This document shows positions 41,001 through 51,558 of a stretch of 64,000 nt of DNA, in pieces. Made by a program: the position numbers and the translations under genes. A model generated the notes under the pieces. That model saw only the letters and a program-made list of their open reading frames with translations, was not told the DNA's origin and did not search any database. Position 1 is the stretch's first letter. The number at the start of each line of letters is the position of its first letter. The DNA is from Adineta vaga (Eukaryota; Rotifera): positions 6,572,001-6,636,000 of the forward strand of contig CP075496.1 in the NCBI GenBank assembly GCA_021613535.1, written 5' to 3'.

Positions 41001-43080
41001 AGAATATAAGTTATATATGCGTACATATATATAAATACGATTCTTTCTTTTCATATGTGTACTAGGTCGAATAAGTTCGTAAGAAAGCACATTACTAATT
41101 AGAAATCTCATCATAATCATTTTTCTCTTTTCAGGAAGATTTTGCAGATTTATCAAAATCTCTTTTACTTTCTGATAAAATACATAAACAATCAGTAAAT
41201 TTGCCATCATTACAAAAATCAACGATGGCACATATACTTGTTCAACAACAACAAACGCATCGCTCACCAAATGTAACTATTCATTCGTCGATTACAACAC
41301 AAAAAGAACCATCAATACCAATGAGACATTCGGTAGATGACAGATTGTTTTTACATGATTCAACTGAATTAATCAATTTAATTACTCGATTCGCTTCCGA
41401 ACCACACATGTCCAAATATAATACACAATCAACACATTCAAATGGATATATTAGTAAATCTCCTGTAGTTTTTGCTTTAACATCACCTCCTTCAAATACA
41501 TGTGTTCAAGTCATTGAAGCTGAAAATGATGATTTTGATTTAAATGAACTTCTTTACTTAAACTGTGATAAAATTCAACCGGTGTCTATTTCTTCAACAA
41601 AAGATTTCACTAATGATGAAGCAGACGATATAACATCGATGACGAAGACGACGATTATTGATTCTTTATCAGAACAAGTAACAGCAATAAATAATGAAAT
41701 TAAAAATGTGAAATCAGAAGATATTCTAATCGATACAAGTCCATCTGTTACTGATCAGGACACACCTACTGAACGACATTTTCATAGACGAAGAAGACGT
41801 TCATCACTAACAAGAAATTCCATATCACTCGATGAAAACTTACCAGCAGTTGATGCATTAAAAAAACTTGATCTAAATCGAGATTCATCGAACGAAAATG
41901 AAATAAAATTAGAAAATAATCAAACTGATGAGAAAGAAAAATCAGATGTTATGCAAATGAAAGCTTCTGACAATGAAGAGCCAAATCAAACCGTTGTTGA
42001 AAATGAACCATCAGGCTCAGTCAGTCGTTATCGAGGACGAAGTAAGTATTGAATTACATGAAAATGATGCGTTAAATAATCTATTTATTTCATCTAGGGC
42101 TTAGACATCGATTTTACCGACAATCAGCTAATGCAACATCACCATCGGACGTTTCTTTAAATGCTTCACCCAATTTTTATTTATCAAATGAAGCATCTAA
42201 TGTTGAAACACTGAGAACTTATTCATCACCGCCATCATCACCTGTCACTCTATCACCACTTCCATCACCAATATCTCCAACTCTAACGATTCTTTCACAT
42301 CCAATCACACCAAATAAATCAACCGGTGCTTTAAAACGTATCAATTCAGTAGGAGGATCGAAGAAGAATGTACGTTTCGCTGATTCCATTGGTCGTCAAT
42401 TAACTGAAGTGCAATACATTAAATCACCAAACTATGATGAATCAAACGATTTCTCATTGCTATTAGGTTCATCATTATTATCATCATCACCGCCTTCATT
42501 TTCGAAAAATAATATTTATGTACCGAAAAGTTCTCATTTTGATCATAAGCCATGGTCATTCGATGTCGATCTAACATTATCTAAACCAAAGAAAGGAATA
42601 TCCTTACCGAAACGATTCTTCTGTTTATACCGTCAACCGAATTCAGAACATCCCGATATCTATTTACATGAAGTATGGAAATCTCAAATCAAATTAGAAC
42701 ATGCTGATATTCCTTGGAAACATTCTTCATCCGGTGAACAAAAACTTGTCGGAACATTATGGGTGACGAATGCGAGTTATTGGAAAAATGTTTCGATTAA
42801 ATATACATTTAATCGTTGGCTAAATACATATGAACGTGAAGCTCAACATCGATCTTCTTCAAATGATTATCGTAATATCGATCAATTTGAATTTAGTATT
42901 GATATTCCTGAAGATGTTGATCGAATTGATTTTGTTTTACGTTATTGTGTCAATGGTCAAGAACATTGGGATAATAATGAAGGAAAAAATTATACATTAC
43001 AAACGGAATCCGCTTATACACCTTCAACAACAATATCATTGCCACATGATTGTGATTTTAATGAAATGAGATTTTATTAA
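38098..43080 (+). CDS. PPP1R3: Glycogen-targeting regulatory subunit of protein phosphatase 1 (PPP1R3 family, CBM21)
   Basis: Four exons (38098-38268, 38353-38565, 41135-42041, 42098-43080) join in phase into 757 residues. A PP1-docking RVxF motif is at about 519-524 (KKNVRF, followed by ADSIGRQLTEV). A CBM21 carbohydrate-binding domain spans about 600-740, with GTLWVTNASYWKNVSIKYTF, RWLNT and an aromatic-rich FVLRYCVNGQEHWDNN end. Such subunits bring PP1 to glycogen to activate glycogen synthase. Unusually, a 500-residue Ser/Thr-rich N-terminal part precedes it, with an acidic DDDDDEE run and a hydrophobic stretch (about 78-97, FRLVFTLLFMSMLNITARIA) that might anchor it to a membrane; vertebrate PPP1R3A carries its anchor at the other end. 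Intron 2 is 2569 bases, by far the largest in the window. Confidence 0.85.
38566..41134 (+). other. Unusually long intron of the PP1 regulatory subunit gene
   Basis: This intron is about 40 times the usual size in the window. It starts gtaag and ends tttctcttttcag. It contains CT runs (40173-40190, 40257-40312) and a TA run (40316-40342). No nested coding gene could be supported; frames at 38997-39290 and 39967-40221 are low-complexity. It may hold regulatory elements or an alternative promoter. Confidence 0.6.
40257..40342. repeat. CT and TA microsatellite cluster
   Basis: Adjacent dinucleotide runs: (CT)n at 40257-40270, (TC)n at 40287-40304 and (TA)n at 40316-40341, all within the long intron of the PP1 regulatory subunit gene. 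Confidence 0.8.
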
Positions 43081-44859
43081 AGTAACAGGAAAATATAGAA
43101 AGAAAGGAGGAGAAACATTTTTTTTCAGAAAAAGAAGACGAATGAACAAAGTACTTTTTTTAATGTATAGTGTATGCAAAAACAGACAGAGTGTATTTGT
43201 ATGTGTATGTATGTGTTCGGCGATAGAGATCGTCTTTCATTTTCTTTTTCTTATGTATATCTTCGTCGTCTTCTTCTTCTTCTTCTTCTTCTTCTTCTCT
43301 TCTTTTTTTTTAGTATGCGCTTGAGTTGAAAGTCTTACGAATAGAACATGAGAGATATAATATCAACCTTGATTTCCTCTTGTCTCTCTAGCTAGTAGAT
43401 ATTTTTAACTGAAATAAAAACATGATGAAATGAAATATGTATATATGTAAACGATGGATTCTATTCTGTTCTATTCAACACCTGGATATATTTCAGTGTC
43501 AATTTTTGTACTGAAATGTGAAATTCACCTTTTTTTTCTTTTTCATTAATGTATCGAATACGATAAGTGCATGAGTTTTGTTTTTCTTTTCTCCTTTATA
43601 TGTATAATTGATAGAAGAGAAAAATGATCTGACAGGTATATTAATGGAGCATAACAAATCGAAAAGAAATATATGAAATTGGATGAGATTAAGTCAAGTA
43701 ATACTTGAGAGAGATAACAAATATTTTCGACGATTAGGTTTATATAAAACTAATACACAATTTCATTTCTTTCAAATATATAATCGTACTTCTAGAAACA
43801 AAAATCCAGATAGATAGATAGATAGTATCTTTATTTCATACATATGGGTATTAATTGAAAAATGATGTGTCGATATATTACAATCTAGCAAAAACAAGCA
43901 ATATCATATCAAGATCTAGGGATTAGATCGTCATTAATCATTATTTACAAGATTGTTTATGTACTAAGAGATGCATTGATATGTGCTCATCAAACAATTT
44001 GATGATTGATCAAGAAAGAAAACATGAATTTTAATTTTATTTGACAATTAAATTTCAATTCTATCTAACCTTAGAAATGTCTTTCAAGGTAATCATTTTT
44101 TCTTTCATAACGAAAGGGCAATGAGGTCAAAATGCAATATAGGCAATACATTTTTGTAAAAGAAATGCATTGTACATAAGAGAACTCAGACAATAAATGA
44201 TGATATTGATCATGTAATTCAAAGACAGAAATCTCTCATAGAATTCAAACGTTCTAATCCGTGAGTGACTTTATATATATATATATCATTCCTAATGGAA
44301 AAAAAGACATCGAATAACTAATTAATAAATCCATAATTAGATAACAGAATACAGTATTTTTGTTCGAAACTTTCTACTGTGTACTAAGAAACATATGTGT
44401 CTATTCATAAAGATAACAAAGGGAGCCATTAAAGTGTACTTTTATAGAATCATTTAGAAAAAAAACCTAGAAATTCATAAACGAAGGAAAAAGAGATTTG
44501 AAAAATATTGATTTACTTTTACTTCGATGGATTGACATATGCACTGCATTTCTATTAATATTAACTTATACTACTTTGCTAAAATAACAAGTTTCTTTGT
44601 GTCAATAACAATGCACGTGTCTTCTTTTATCCTACATACTCTTGATTGACCGGTTTGTTGTAAACGAATGATAGTTTATCCTAAGATATAAAATCTAAAG
44701 GGTTGTTTATTACGAAAAGAAAAACAAGGACAAAAATGAAGACTAAATCAGTAATTCAAATAGAGAATAGAATGGGAAAATGTTGGATAATTAAGCATAG
44801 TTGCCCTTTTTGTTTTGGTCTTGTTTGCGATTCTGTTGTGGTTCAGAATCATCACGATT
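43081..44859. other. 1.8-kb gene-free region with microsatellites
   Basis: This includes the 3' flank of the PP1 subunit gene and that of UQCR10, which converge. A (TTC)n run lies at 43269-43298 and a (GATA)n run at 43810-43827. An AATAAA-like site (43410-43415, gaaataaaaac) could end the PP1 subunit transcript. No further gene is seen. Confidence 0.45.
43269..43298 (+). repeat. (TTC)n microsatellite
   Basis: About ten uninterrupted TTC units, followed by a T-rich tract, in noncoding DNA after the PP1 regulatory subunit gene. Confidence 0.85.
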
Positions 44860-45078
44860 TTACGATGAATCAGCTGCTTCCTCTTCGTCGTCGTCGGTCT
44901 TCAATTTAAATTGTGGTTGAACATGTTTCCATAATTTTCCTTGATTATGACGTTCATATATATATTCAGCTGATTTGTTAATAATACGTTCATAACCAAA
45001 TACACCAACAACAGTTGCGAAGGCGATAGTCGCTGAGCGACGAAAAAATAAGTTATAAACGGTTTTTGTAACAGACAT
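44860..45078 (-). CDS. UQCR10: Cytochrome b-c1 complex subunit 9 (UQCR10/QCR9)
   Basis: A single exon of 72 residues starts at ATG 45078. It reads MSVTKTVYNLFFRRSATIAF then ATVVGVFGYERIINKSAEYI and NQGKLWKHVQPQF. This matches the mammalian UQCR10 pattern (LYSLLFRRTSTFALTIIVG, FERAFD, NEGKLWKHI). It is a one-TM subunit of respiratory complex III in the inner mitochondrial membrane. The C-terminus has an added acidic tail (DDDEEEAADSS). An acceptor-like TTCGTTCTAG lies 11 bases before the ATG, so a spliced leader or 5' untranslated intron is likely. Confidence 0.9.
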   Translation of the reverse strand: MSVTKTVYNLFFRRSATIAFATVVGVFGYERIINKSAEYIYERHNQGKLWKHVQPQFKLKTDDDEEEAADSS

Positions 45079-45217
45079 TGGCAGTTATCTAGAACGAATA
45101 AATATAAAAATGAAATTGATTCTTTCATGCCTATTTGTCACCTAACAATTACAGAAAATTATTCTTCCGAACTAAAATCGATGAAATGACCATAACATTG
45201 ATTACAACTCAGAAAAT

Positions 45218-45316
45218 CTAACGTATCGTTTTCCATGATTTATATACGTGACGGAAATATTCAAACGCTAACGAAGTCTCTATACTATCTGACTTAATTT
45301 CAGGTTTAATTTCTAA
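45218..45316 (-). CDS. Possible terminal exon of a small unidentified gene
   Basis: After an acceptor-like ATATTTTAG (ending at 45317) the frame reads IKPEIKSDSIETSLAFEYFR then HVYKSWKTIR and stop. This composition looks like real protein, unlike the F/L/K-rich text upstream in the same frame. I could not find a preceding exon with matching phase between 45320 and 45640; a start ATG at about 45454 (MLRKGTVHFYPF) is the best guess but does not join cleanly. It may belong to a small mitochondrial or membrane protein, or may be chance. The gene sits between the dispanin gene and UQCR10 on the same strand. Confidence 0.25.
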   Translation of the reverse strand, partial: LEIKPEIKSDSIETSLAFEYFRHVYKSWKTIR

Positions 45317-45706
45317 AATATTAAAACATTGAGAAAATAGATAAAAAAAAGGAAAATTAAATTTATCTATCTTCTTTTTAAATAGAAAAAAGAGTATAAG
45401 AATGTACATAAATGGATAAAAATGAACTGTTCCTTTTCTGAGCATTTCCAATGAGTGACCGAAAAAAAACACACTATAAAAGTACAAGAAATATTTTTTG
45501 AAAAGAAAAAAGAATGAACGAAAAAGCAAAGGAAGAATAATATTAAAATTTAAACTTGATTAAACTGTTCTGATTTTCATTTACAATAAACTGTTCAAAA
45601 ATGAAAACAAAAAAACATATACAACAAGATGAATTTCCTAATCTAATTCTCATTGCTTATATGCATATGTATAATATATATATATATATGTATACGAATT
45701 GATAAA

Positions 45707-46543
45707 TTATCCATTTGTTCGTGGCCAAGCATCGAAACCAAAGAGTAAACCAATGATTAATGCAATACCACAAAGAATGGATAGAATACAGAGAATCAGA
45801 GCACGTTTATTAAGTTTATGTGAATCCATAACAAAACCATCGCGAAATTTACTCTGTGCTTTACGAGCGAATGCGAATGCAAACAGACCTAAAAGAGAAT
45901 GTTGATGATTATAAGATCAAGAAAAATACGAATGAACTTAAGTTACCTAATGGAAAAAACAGAATGATACATAATATTGCGAGCCATCTCCAATCGGACG
46001 GACGGCGTGGTGCTTGTGGATCAAATTTCTGACACGGTTCACTAATGTTGCTGAACTTTTCGAACTTGACGCACCACCTGCATGTGGTTGAGAACCTTGT
46101 GTTCGAATAGTTGATTGACTTGAATATAGTGGATTAGTTGGTCGAACTTGTGGATATTCTTCAATGAGGAAAAAGAATAATATATGTGGGTGTGTTTTTT
46201 GTTTCAAGGTTATTATTTTTATTTACCGGAATATCTTGATACTCGACTTGGAACGGAACCTTGCGAACGTTGATCATTATCTGGTGGATATCGATTTCCA
46301 TAATAGGTGGGATTGTTACTTAAACCACCACCACCACCACCATTTCGAAGGTCAATTCGAATATCGTTGAAAGCAGGTTGTTCATTGTCATCCGTTCCAT
46401 GACGCATCTAAAATTCGACAAATTATTTTCATCAAACGTCTAAGAACTGAGCAATGGTTTAGATTAAGTTAGATCACGGAGCGCTATCCTACTAGGCCTC
46501 GATTCTCATCGTTTAACAACCACCGGTTTCCTCCATTCTGCAT
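45707..46543 (-). CDS. CD225/dispanin family two-TM protein
   Basis: Five exons (46543-46493, 46407-46227, 46158-46075, 46012-45947, 45888-45707) give about 187 residues in phase. The N-terminal 110 residues are polar, with a Gly run and many Pro/Ser/Asn. The C-terminal part is typical of the dispanin fold: PSDWRWLAILCIILFFPLGL then FAFARKAQSKFRDGF, a loop with HKLNKRA, and a second TM ALILCILSILCGIALIIGLL. Relatives include PRRT1/2, TMEM233 and TRARG1, which act in vesicle trafficking and synapses. The intron between exons 3 and 4 is inferred, because the frame must change between the Pro/Ser-rich part and the DWRW part; the donor could be 3 bases away. The first exon is also tentative: its frame is open upstream of the ATG. 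Confidence 0.7.
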
Positions 46544-48656
46544 TGATGACGAGTCAGATGAAGTTTCGTCGTCGTCGTCGTTGTTGATGTTCTTTTTCTA
46601 TCAATGACAGAACAAGAGAGAAGTATAGAGCGCAATACAAAAAAAAATGAAGAAAAAAGTTCACTCAAGCCCACGTGAATAAATACGGAAAAAAACGGCG
46701 TACATCTACGTGTTTTGTCTCTCCTTTTTTTTCTCTATAATAATAAAAAAAAGTTATTTCTCAAAAAAAAACCGCTCGTCAATGTCGCCCTTCATCGTCA
46801 ACTCGATTCTTTCCTATTACGCGTGTACATATGTAACATACATATTAAATACGAGATGAATTTTTTTTTCTCTTCTTTTCTCGTACCATTTCTGCACTTA
46901 TATTATAAAAAGAATAAGAAAAAAGGGGAGTAGTTACAGCAGAAGCAGCAACAGCAGGACTCGAAGGAGAACTAGTAAAAAGAAAAACGACGTAGGAAGG
47001 AGAACAGAGAAAAAGAACGATGAAATTGAAATTGTAATAGGTGGTAGTAGTCATCAGCAATGTTCTATTAAGACACGAGTTCCTTTTGAGAGAGTGAAGG
47101 TCAAGTCATCCAGCAAGAAGAAGAAGAAGAAGAAAAAAAATGAAGGAGCACATATGTTTGTATTACATAATTAACACACATAGTATAATTATTCAATATA
47201 TAAAAGGTTTCACTCGGACATTCTCTGAACTATCGAATAGAAATGAATATAAAACTTCTAACACGTCCTTACGAAATACTTATTTGTTTCGAAAGTAGAT
47301 AAACAATGACAATACGATCGATATTTTACATTCTGTACGTATGAAAATAAAAACGAACGAACTCAAATGCATACAATGAATCATAATGAGTACAAATTCA
47401 TCTTTTATGATACTGATAACATTGGCAAATGATTCATTTTTTTTTAAAGAACTCAAAATCTTGATTTTATCAGGTAATTACTAAAAAAAACGACTAGCTG
47501 AAATATTTGCAAGTATTCGATTGGTTGGTATATTAACAATTTGTCAGATTCTTTCGAGGATATCATTCTCATTTTTTTTTCTACGGTACAATTAACATAC
47601 AAATCCTTCGGGCAAAGGTAACAAGAAAAATGATGGAAGTGTACTTAGGACATGAGAAGTTCTGTTCTAATCGAGTCTTCTTACATAATATCATTTATCT
47701 TTGACTAAAATGTACAAATTTTAAGAGAAAAATATTCCAGGAAAATTTATAAACAATTTCACAGCTGAGTAAAAATAAGTACACATAATTTGATCCAACC
47801 TTGTCTAAATGTTTTTTCTATTAAATGCAATATTTTTTTCCTTGTCTGACAAGGTACTATCGATGAGAATGAAAAAATAATGATGATGCGAACAAATATA
47901 TGTTGCTTCTAGATAGAATATAATTTCCAGTGTATCAAGAACGATCTAAAGCTCTGAAAATATGTTTTTATTCTTTATCTCAGAGACTTGTATTAATCAT
48001 TAGATGAACTCTTGATAAAGTTTTTCTTCAAAATTATAAATCCGATAGTCTTCTATTTAAAATAGTATGTTAAATATCGCATATTTGAAATTAATAACTA
48101 TTGAAAGGTTGAGAACTGTGTATACATGATCACATAAAAAAGAACATTCTCTACTCCAGTAAAACATTGGACTTAGGATACTTACAGTTGTATACATTGT
48201 ATTCTTCTGTTGTCATGATGTGTTGATAATGTGATCTGAATGTTGAGTGTTGCATCGTGAAAGACAAAATCTTAATAGAAATAAAAAAGAAAACAGTAAA
48301 TATTGTTTGTAATTATGTGGATTTCTGTATTTTCGTTTCGTTCTTCTTTTTCCATTTCCATTTCATCCTTAGTGCACAACAAGCAAAACAACTTGTAAAA
48401 CAACCAATTATATAACATTAACTGAAGATGTCACTTCAATATGAAATATTATTTTAAAATTCATCTTATTTAATTTTCTTCAATAATTATTAAAAAAATT
48501 AATTAATATCGGAATTATAAATTTGATAAGACAATAAAATTAAATCAATGACTCATTTAAACCAGTTACCAGTTACTAGAATAATCAGTTGTTTTCATTG
48601 AGATTGAGAATTTTAAAGTACGTAAAAGAATTCTATTCTGTTATCTTCTTATTTAG
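46544..48656. other. 2.1-kb divergent intergenic region
   Basis: This lies between the dispanin gene (minus) and PEX13 (plus). It contains an AAG run (47117-47135) and A/T-rich DNA, with no gene supported. A minus-strand frame at 46574-46591 continues the dispanin exon 1 frame upstream as an Asp-rich stretch and could be coding if the gene starts further out. Confidence 0.45.
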
Positions 48657-50085
48657 ATGGCTGCTCCTAAGCCTTGGGAATCATCAGTTCCAATGTCAAG
48701 TCAACCAATGCCAACAACATTCGATACTATAAATAATGGTTTTATGCCAACTATTGAGCAGCCGTATGTATTTATCTGAATCAAATATTCATATTTTTTT
48801 AAATGAAATTTTTTCTTTTATTCAATTGTAGACGATTGCAAGGTCCCATACCTCCTCCCCCTCCTCGAACTATTCAACAACAACAACAACAACAACAACT
48901 TGGTTTCTATCCTTCCACAAATTATATGAGTCCATATGGATATAGTCCATATCAAACAGGAGGTGTCTATAATAATTATCGTATGACACCTTATGGTACT
49001 TCATCAAATCTTCCCATGAGTAATTTTGCTCAACTAGCTATGGATGAATCACGTTCAACATTTTCATCAATCGAATCCGTTATTCATACATTTCGTTCAA
49101 TATCAATAATGCTTGAGTCAACATTTACGAGTGTTTATTCATCATTTCGTGCTGTAACTGATGTATTCGAACACTTTACACGATTACGTACAGAAATCTC
49201 TGCAATGTATCCCCTTGTTTTAATATGGAGATTTGTCAAATATCTTTATTATCGTCTCTTACGTTTACTTCATTTACGACAAGCTACACATGGTAATACA
49301 GAAGAAACATGGACAGCTATCTATAATAGTTTACAACAAACTGCAACGAATATAAATGGATCAACAACAGCACGTTCATCATCATCTGGTTTACTTGTCG
49401 CTCTATTCTTTGTCGTCTCATTTGGTACACCAATGTTAATGTTAAAACTGATCAATTCGATCATTAAAAAAAGACAAGGTATGAAAAGTATTCGTGGAAT
49501 TGCTCTCTGTACTGATTTATCGAATATTTAGTTGATAATAATTGGTTAGAACAAGAAACGAAACAAGCAAAAGTAGTAGCATTGTATGATTATGTTGCAA
49601 GAAATTCCGATGAATTATCATTTACACGAGGAGCAACTATTTACCTAGCACCTCTTGGTAAGTTTCATAATCAAACTGTATTATAATAAACGAAATAAAG
49701 GAAAGAGAAACTATCAAAGATATTCACTCATGAAATATTTATTGCTCATAGTTAGGTTGATCATTAATGTTCTAATAAACAGAATCCTTTTTTAGCTTTA
49801 CAATCTACCACATCACAATGGTTTTTGGGCTCAATAGATCGTATTCATACCGGTTTAATACCTGCTAACTATGTTCAACCTATTCGACAGCAAAATACTT
49901 CTGGTATAAGTCTTCGTCCCCAGACACCTTACAATGCCACAGTAAATTTCGATAACATTCATTTTCTTTTCAAATAACTTATTTTGTTTTATTTCTAGTC
50001 GATCGTTCCACCTCTACCACCTACTATTATTCCAAGCACGTCTCAGACGATTTTTAATAGTGCAGAACAACCTACTTTATCTTGA
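48657..50085 (+). CDS. PEX13: Peroxin-13 (PEX13), peroxisomal membrane docking protein
   Basis: Five exons (48657-48763, 48832-49478, 49532-49657, 49796-49941, 49999-50085) join in phase into 370 residues. It begins MAAPKPWESS, as PEX13 proteins do (KPWE motif). A Pro/Gln/Tyr/Gly-rich region follows (GPIPPPPPRTIQQQ; YGYSPYQTGG), then two hydrophobic segments (MYPLVLIWRFVKYLYYRLLR; GLLVALFFVVSFGTPMLML). A C-terminal SH3 domain comes last (VVALYDYVARNSDELSFTRG...SQWFLGSIDRIHTGLIPANYVQPI). PEX13 forms the import docking complex with PEX14 in the peroxisomal membrane, and the SH3 binds PEX14/PEX5. The ATG lies directly after an acceptor-like CTTATTTAG. The final exon adds a Pro-rich tail. Confidence 0.95.
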
Positions 50086-50214
50086 TTTATGACATTTGTT
50101 TTGTGTTTTTCTTTGCTTGCAAGTCGTTTTCTTCTAATTGTCTTGTGATTTGATTTCTATCAAAAAATATTTGTTTTCCTTTTTTTGATTCGTTTCAAAC
50201 AAACTACTTTCTAG
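50086..50214 (+). promoter_or_regulatory. PEX13-MAT2B junction with acceptor touching the start codon
   Basis: 129 bases separate the PEX13 stop from the MAT2B ATG on the same strand. A T-rich tract ending ctttctag abuts the ATG exactly. No AATAAA is visible between the genes. This could be an operon junction resolved by trans-splicing, or a very short promoter with a 5' untranslated intron. Confidence 0.4.
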
Positions 50215-51509
50215 ATGAGTTTAAATATAAATAAAACTGTTCTTATCACTGGTGCATCCGGTGTCTTAGGTCGACAAGTAACCAATCGTTTTCTTGATGC
50301 TGGATGGAATGTTACAGGTGATTCATCTATCGATCACATCTACATACTCTTTTGAAATCACGAAACTTTTTCTAAATATTCTTCAGGTCTTGCCTATACT
50401 CGAGCAAATAAAACTCATTTGATTCGTTGTGATTTGACTAATTTCGAAGAAACAAATAAAATCATTCAAGATGTCAAGGTAGATATTTTCCTAGACGTTT
50501 TTGTATTGAAAAAGAATGAAACAATGACTTATCTAGCCTGATGCTATTGTTCATTGTGCTGCTGAACGTAAACCTGATGCATTCGAAAAAGATCCCAAAA
50601 ATGCGATGTTTCTTAATGTTGAAGTAACTCGAAATTTAGCTCAACTAGCAGGTAAAATACCTGTTTCTTATTCGTCGTTTATTCATAAAAATAAACAACA
50701 TTATTCCTTTTATTATAGCAAAAGAAAATATCTTTTTTATTCTTATTTCAACTGATTATGTATTTGATGGGAAAAATCCACCATATAAAGAAGATGATAC
50801 TCCTAATCCATTACAAGCATATGGAAAGAGTAAATATGAATCTGAATTAGTAACAAAAAAAGCATCAGAAAGTAATGTTAAAATCTAAAAATACTCAACT
50901 TTCGTATCGAAATGTTCATTTTAGAGCATGTTATTCTTCGAGTTCCATTACTCTATGGAGAAGTTGAAACATTGGATGAGAATGCAGTAACGATTCTATT
51001 TAAAAATATTCAAAATACAAATAATCATGTGAAAATGGATGAGTATGATTGATTGATTGATTGATGTAAAGAATTTCTTCGGAATCATATTTGTTTCCTT
51101 TAATTAAGTGTTCAAACTCGTTATCCAACATATGTTGGTGATGTTGCTGAAGTTTGTTTTCAATTATGTGAACAACGGATAAAACAAGTCTATAATCTAT
51201 TATTTCTCTATCGATTTTCAATATGAATTATTTTTTATTTTCTAGAATCGAAATGAAGTCCATGGAATCTATCATTTTTCTGGTCCAAAGAAGTACACTA
51301 AATTTCAAATGGCTCTTTTGATTGCTTCTCTTTTTCATTTACCAATTGATCATATCGAACGTGATCAAGGCATTGTTTCAACTACAACTGTTCCACGACC
51401 TGATAATGCTGCATTAGATTCTAGTAAATTGTCAAATGAACTCGGTATTCATATCGAACAAGCTGATTTTGAAACAATACTTCGACGTTGTCTCGAATCA
51501 TTTCTTTGA
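50215..51509 (+). CDS. MAT2B: Methionine adenosyltransferase regulatory (beta) subunit, MAT2B
   Basis: Seven exons (50215-50317, 50387-50478, 50537-50651, 50719-50871, 50925-51042, 51109-51187, 51246-51509) join in phase into 307 residues, close to human MAT2B. It is an extended short-chain dehydrogenase fold: nucleotide-binding VLITGASGVLGRQV at the N-terminus, VHCAAERKPD, STDYVFDGKNPPYKEDD, and the YGKSK motif (YxxxK). The C-terminus has GIYHFSGPKKYTKFQMALLI and VPRPDNAALDSSKLSNELGI, as in MAT2B and RmlD-type reductases. MAT2B modulates the S-adenosylmethionine synthase catalytic subunit. It converges with AIFM2 (49 bases between stops). Confidence 0.93.
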
Positions 51510-51558
51510 TTACGAACAAAAAGGCAAACAAATAGACTTGAAAATACAAATTCTTATT

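Noticed and set aside
45947-46207. Unspliced continuation of the Pro/Ser-rich dispanin exon (ending SQYYVSFCFFH)
   Set aside because: The alternative frame over the same bases encodes an obvious dispanin TM helix, so an intron must shift the frame before it.
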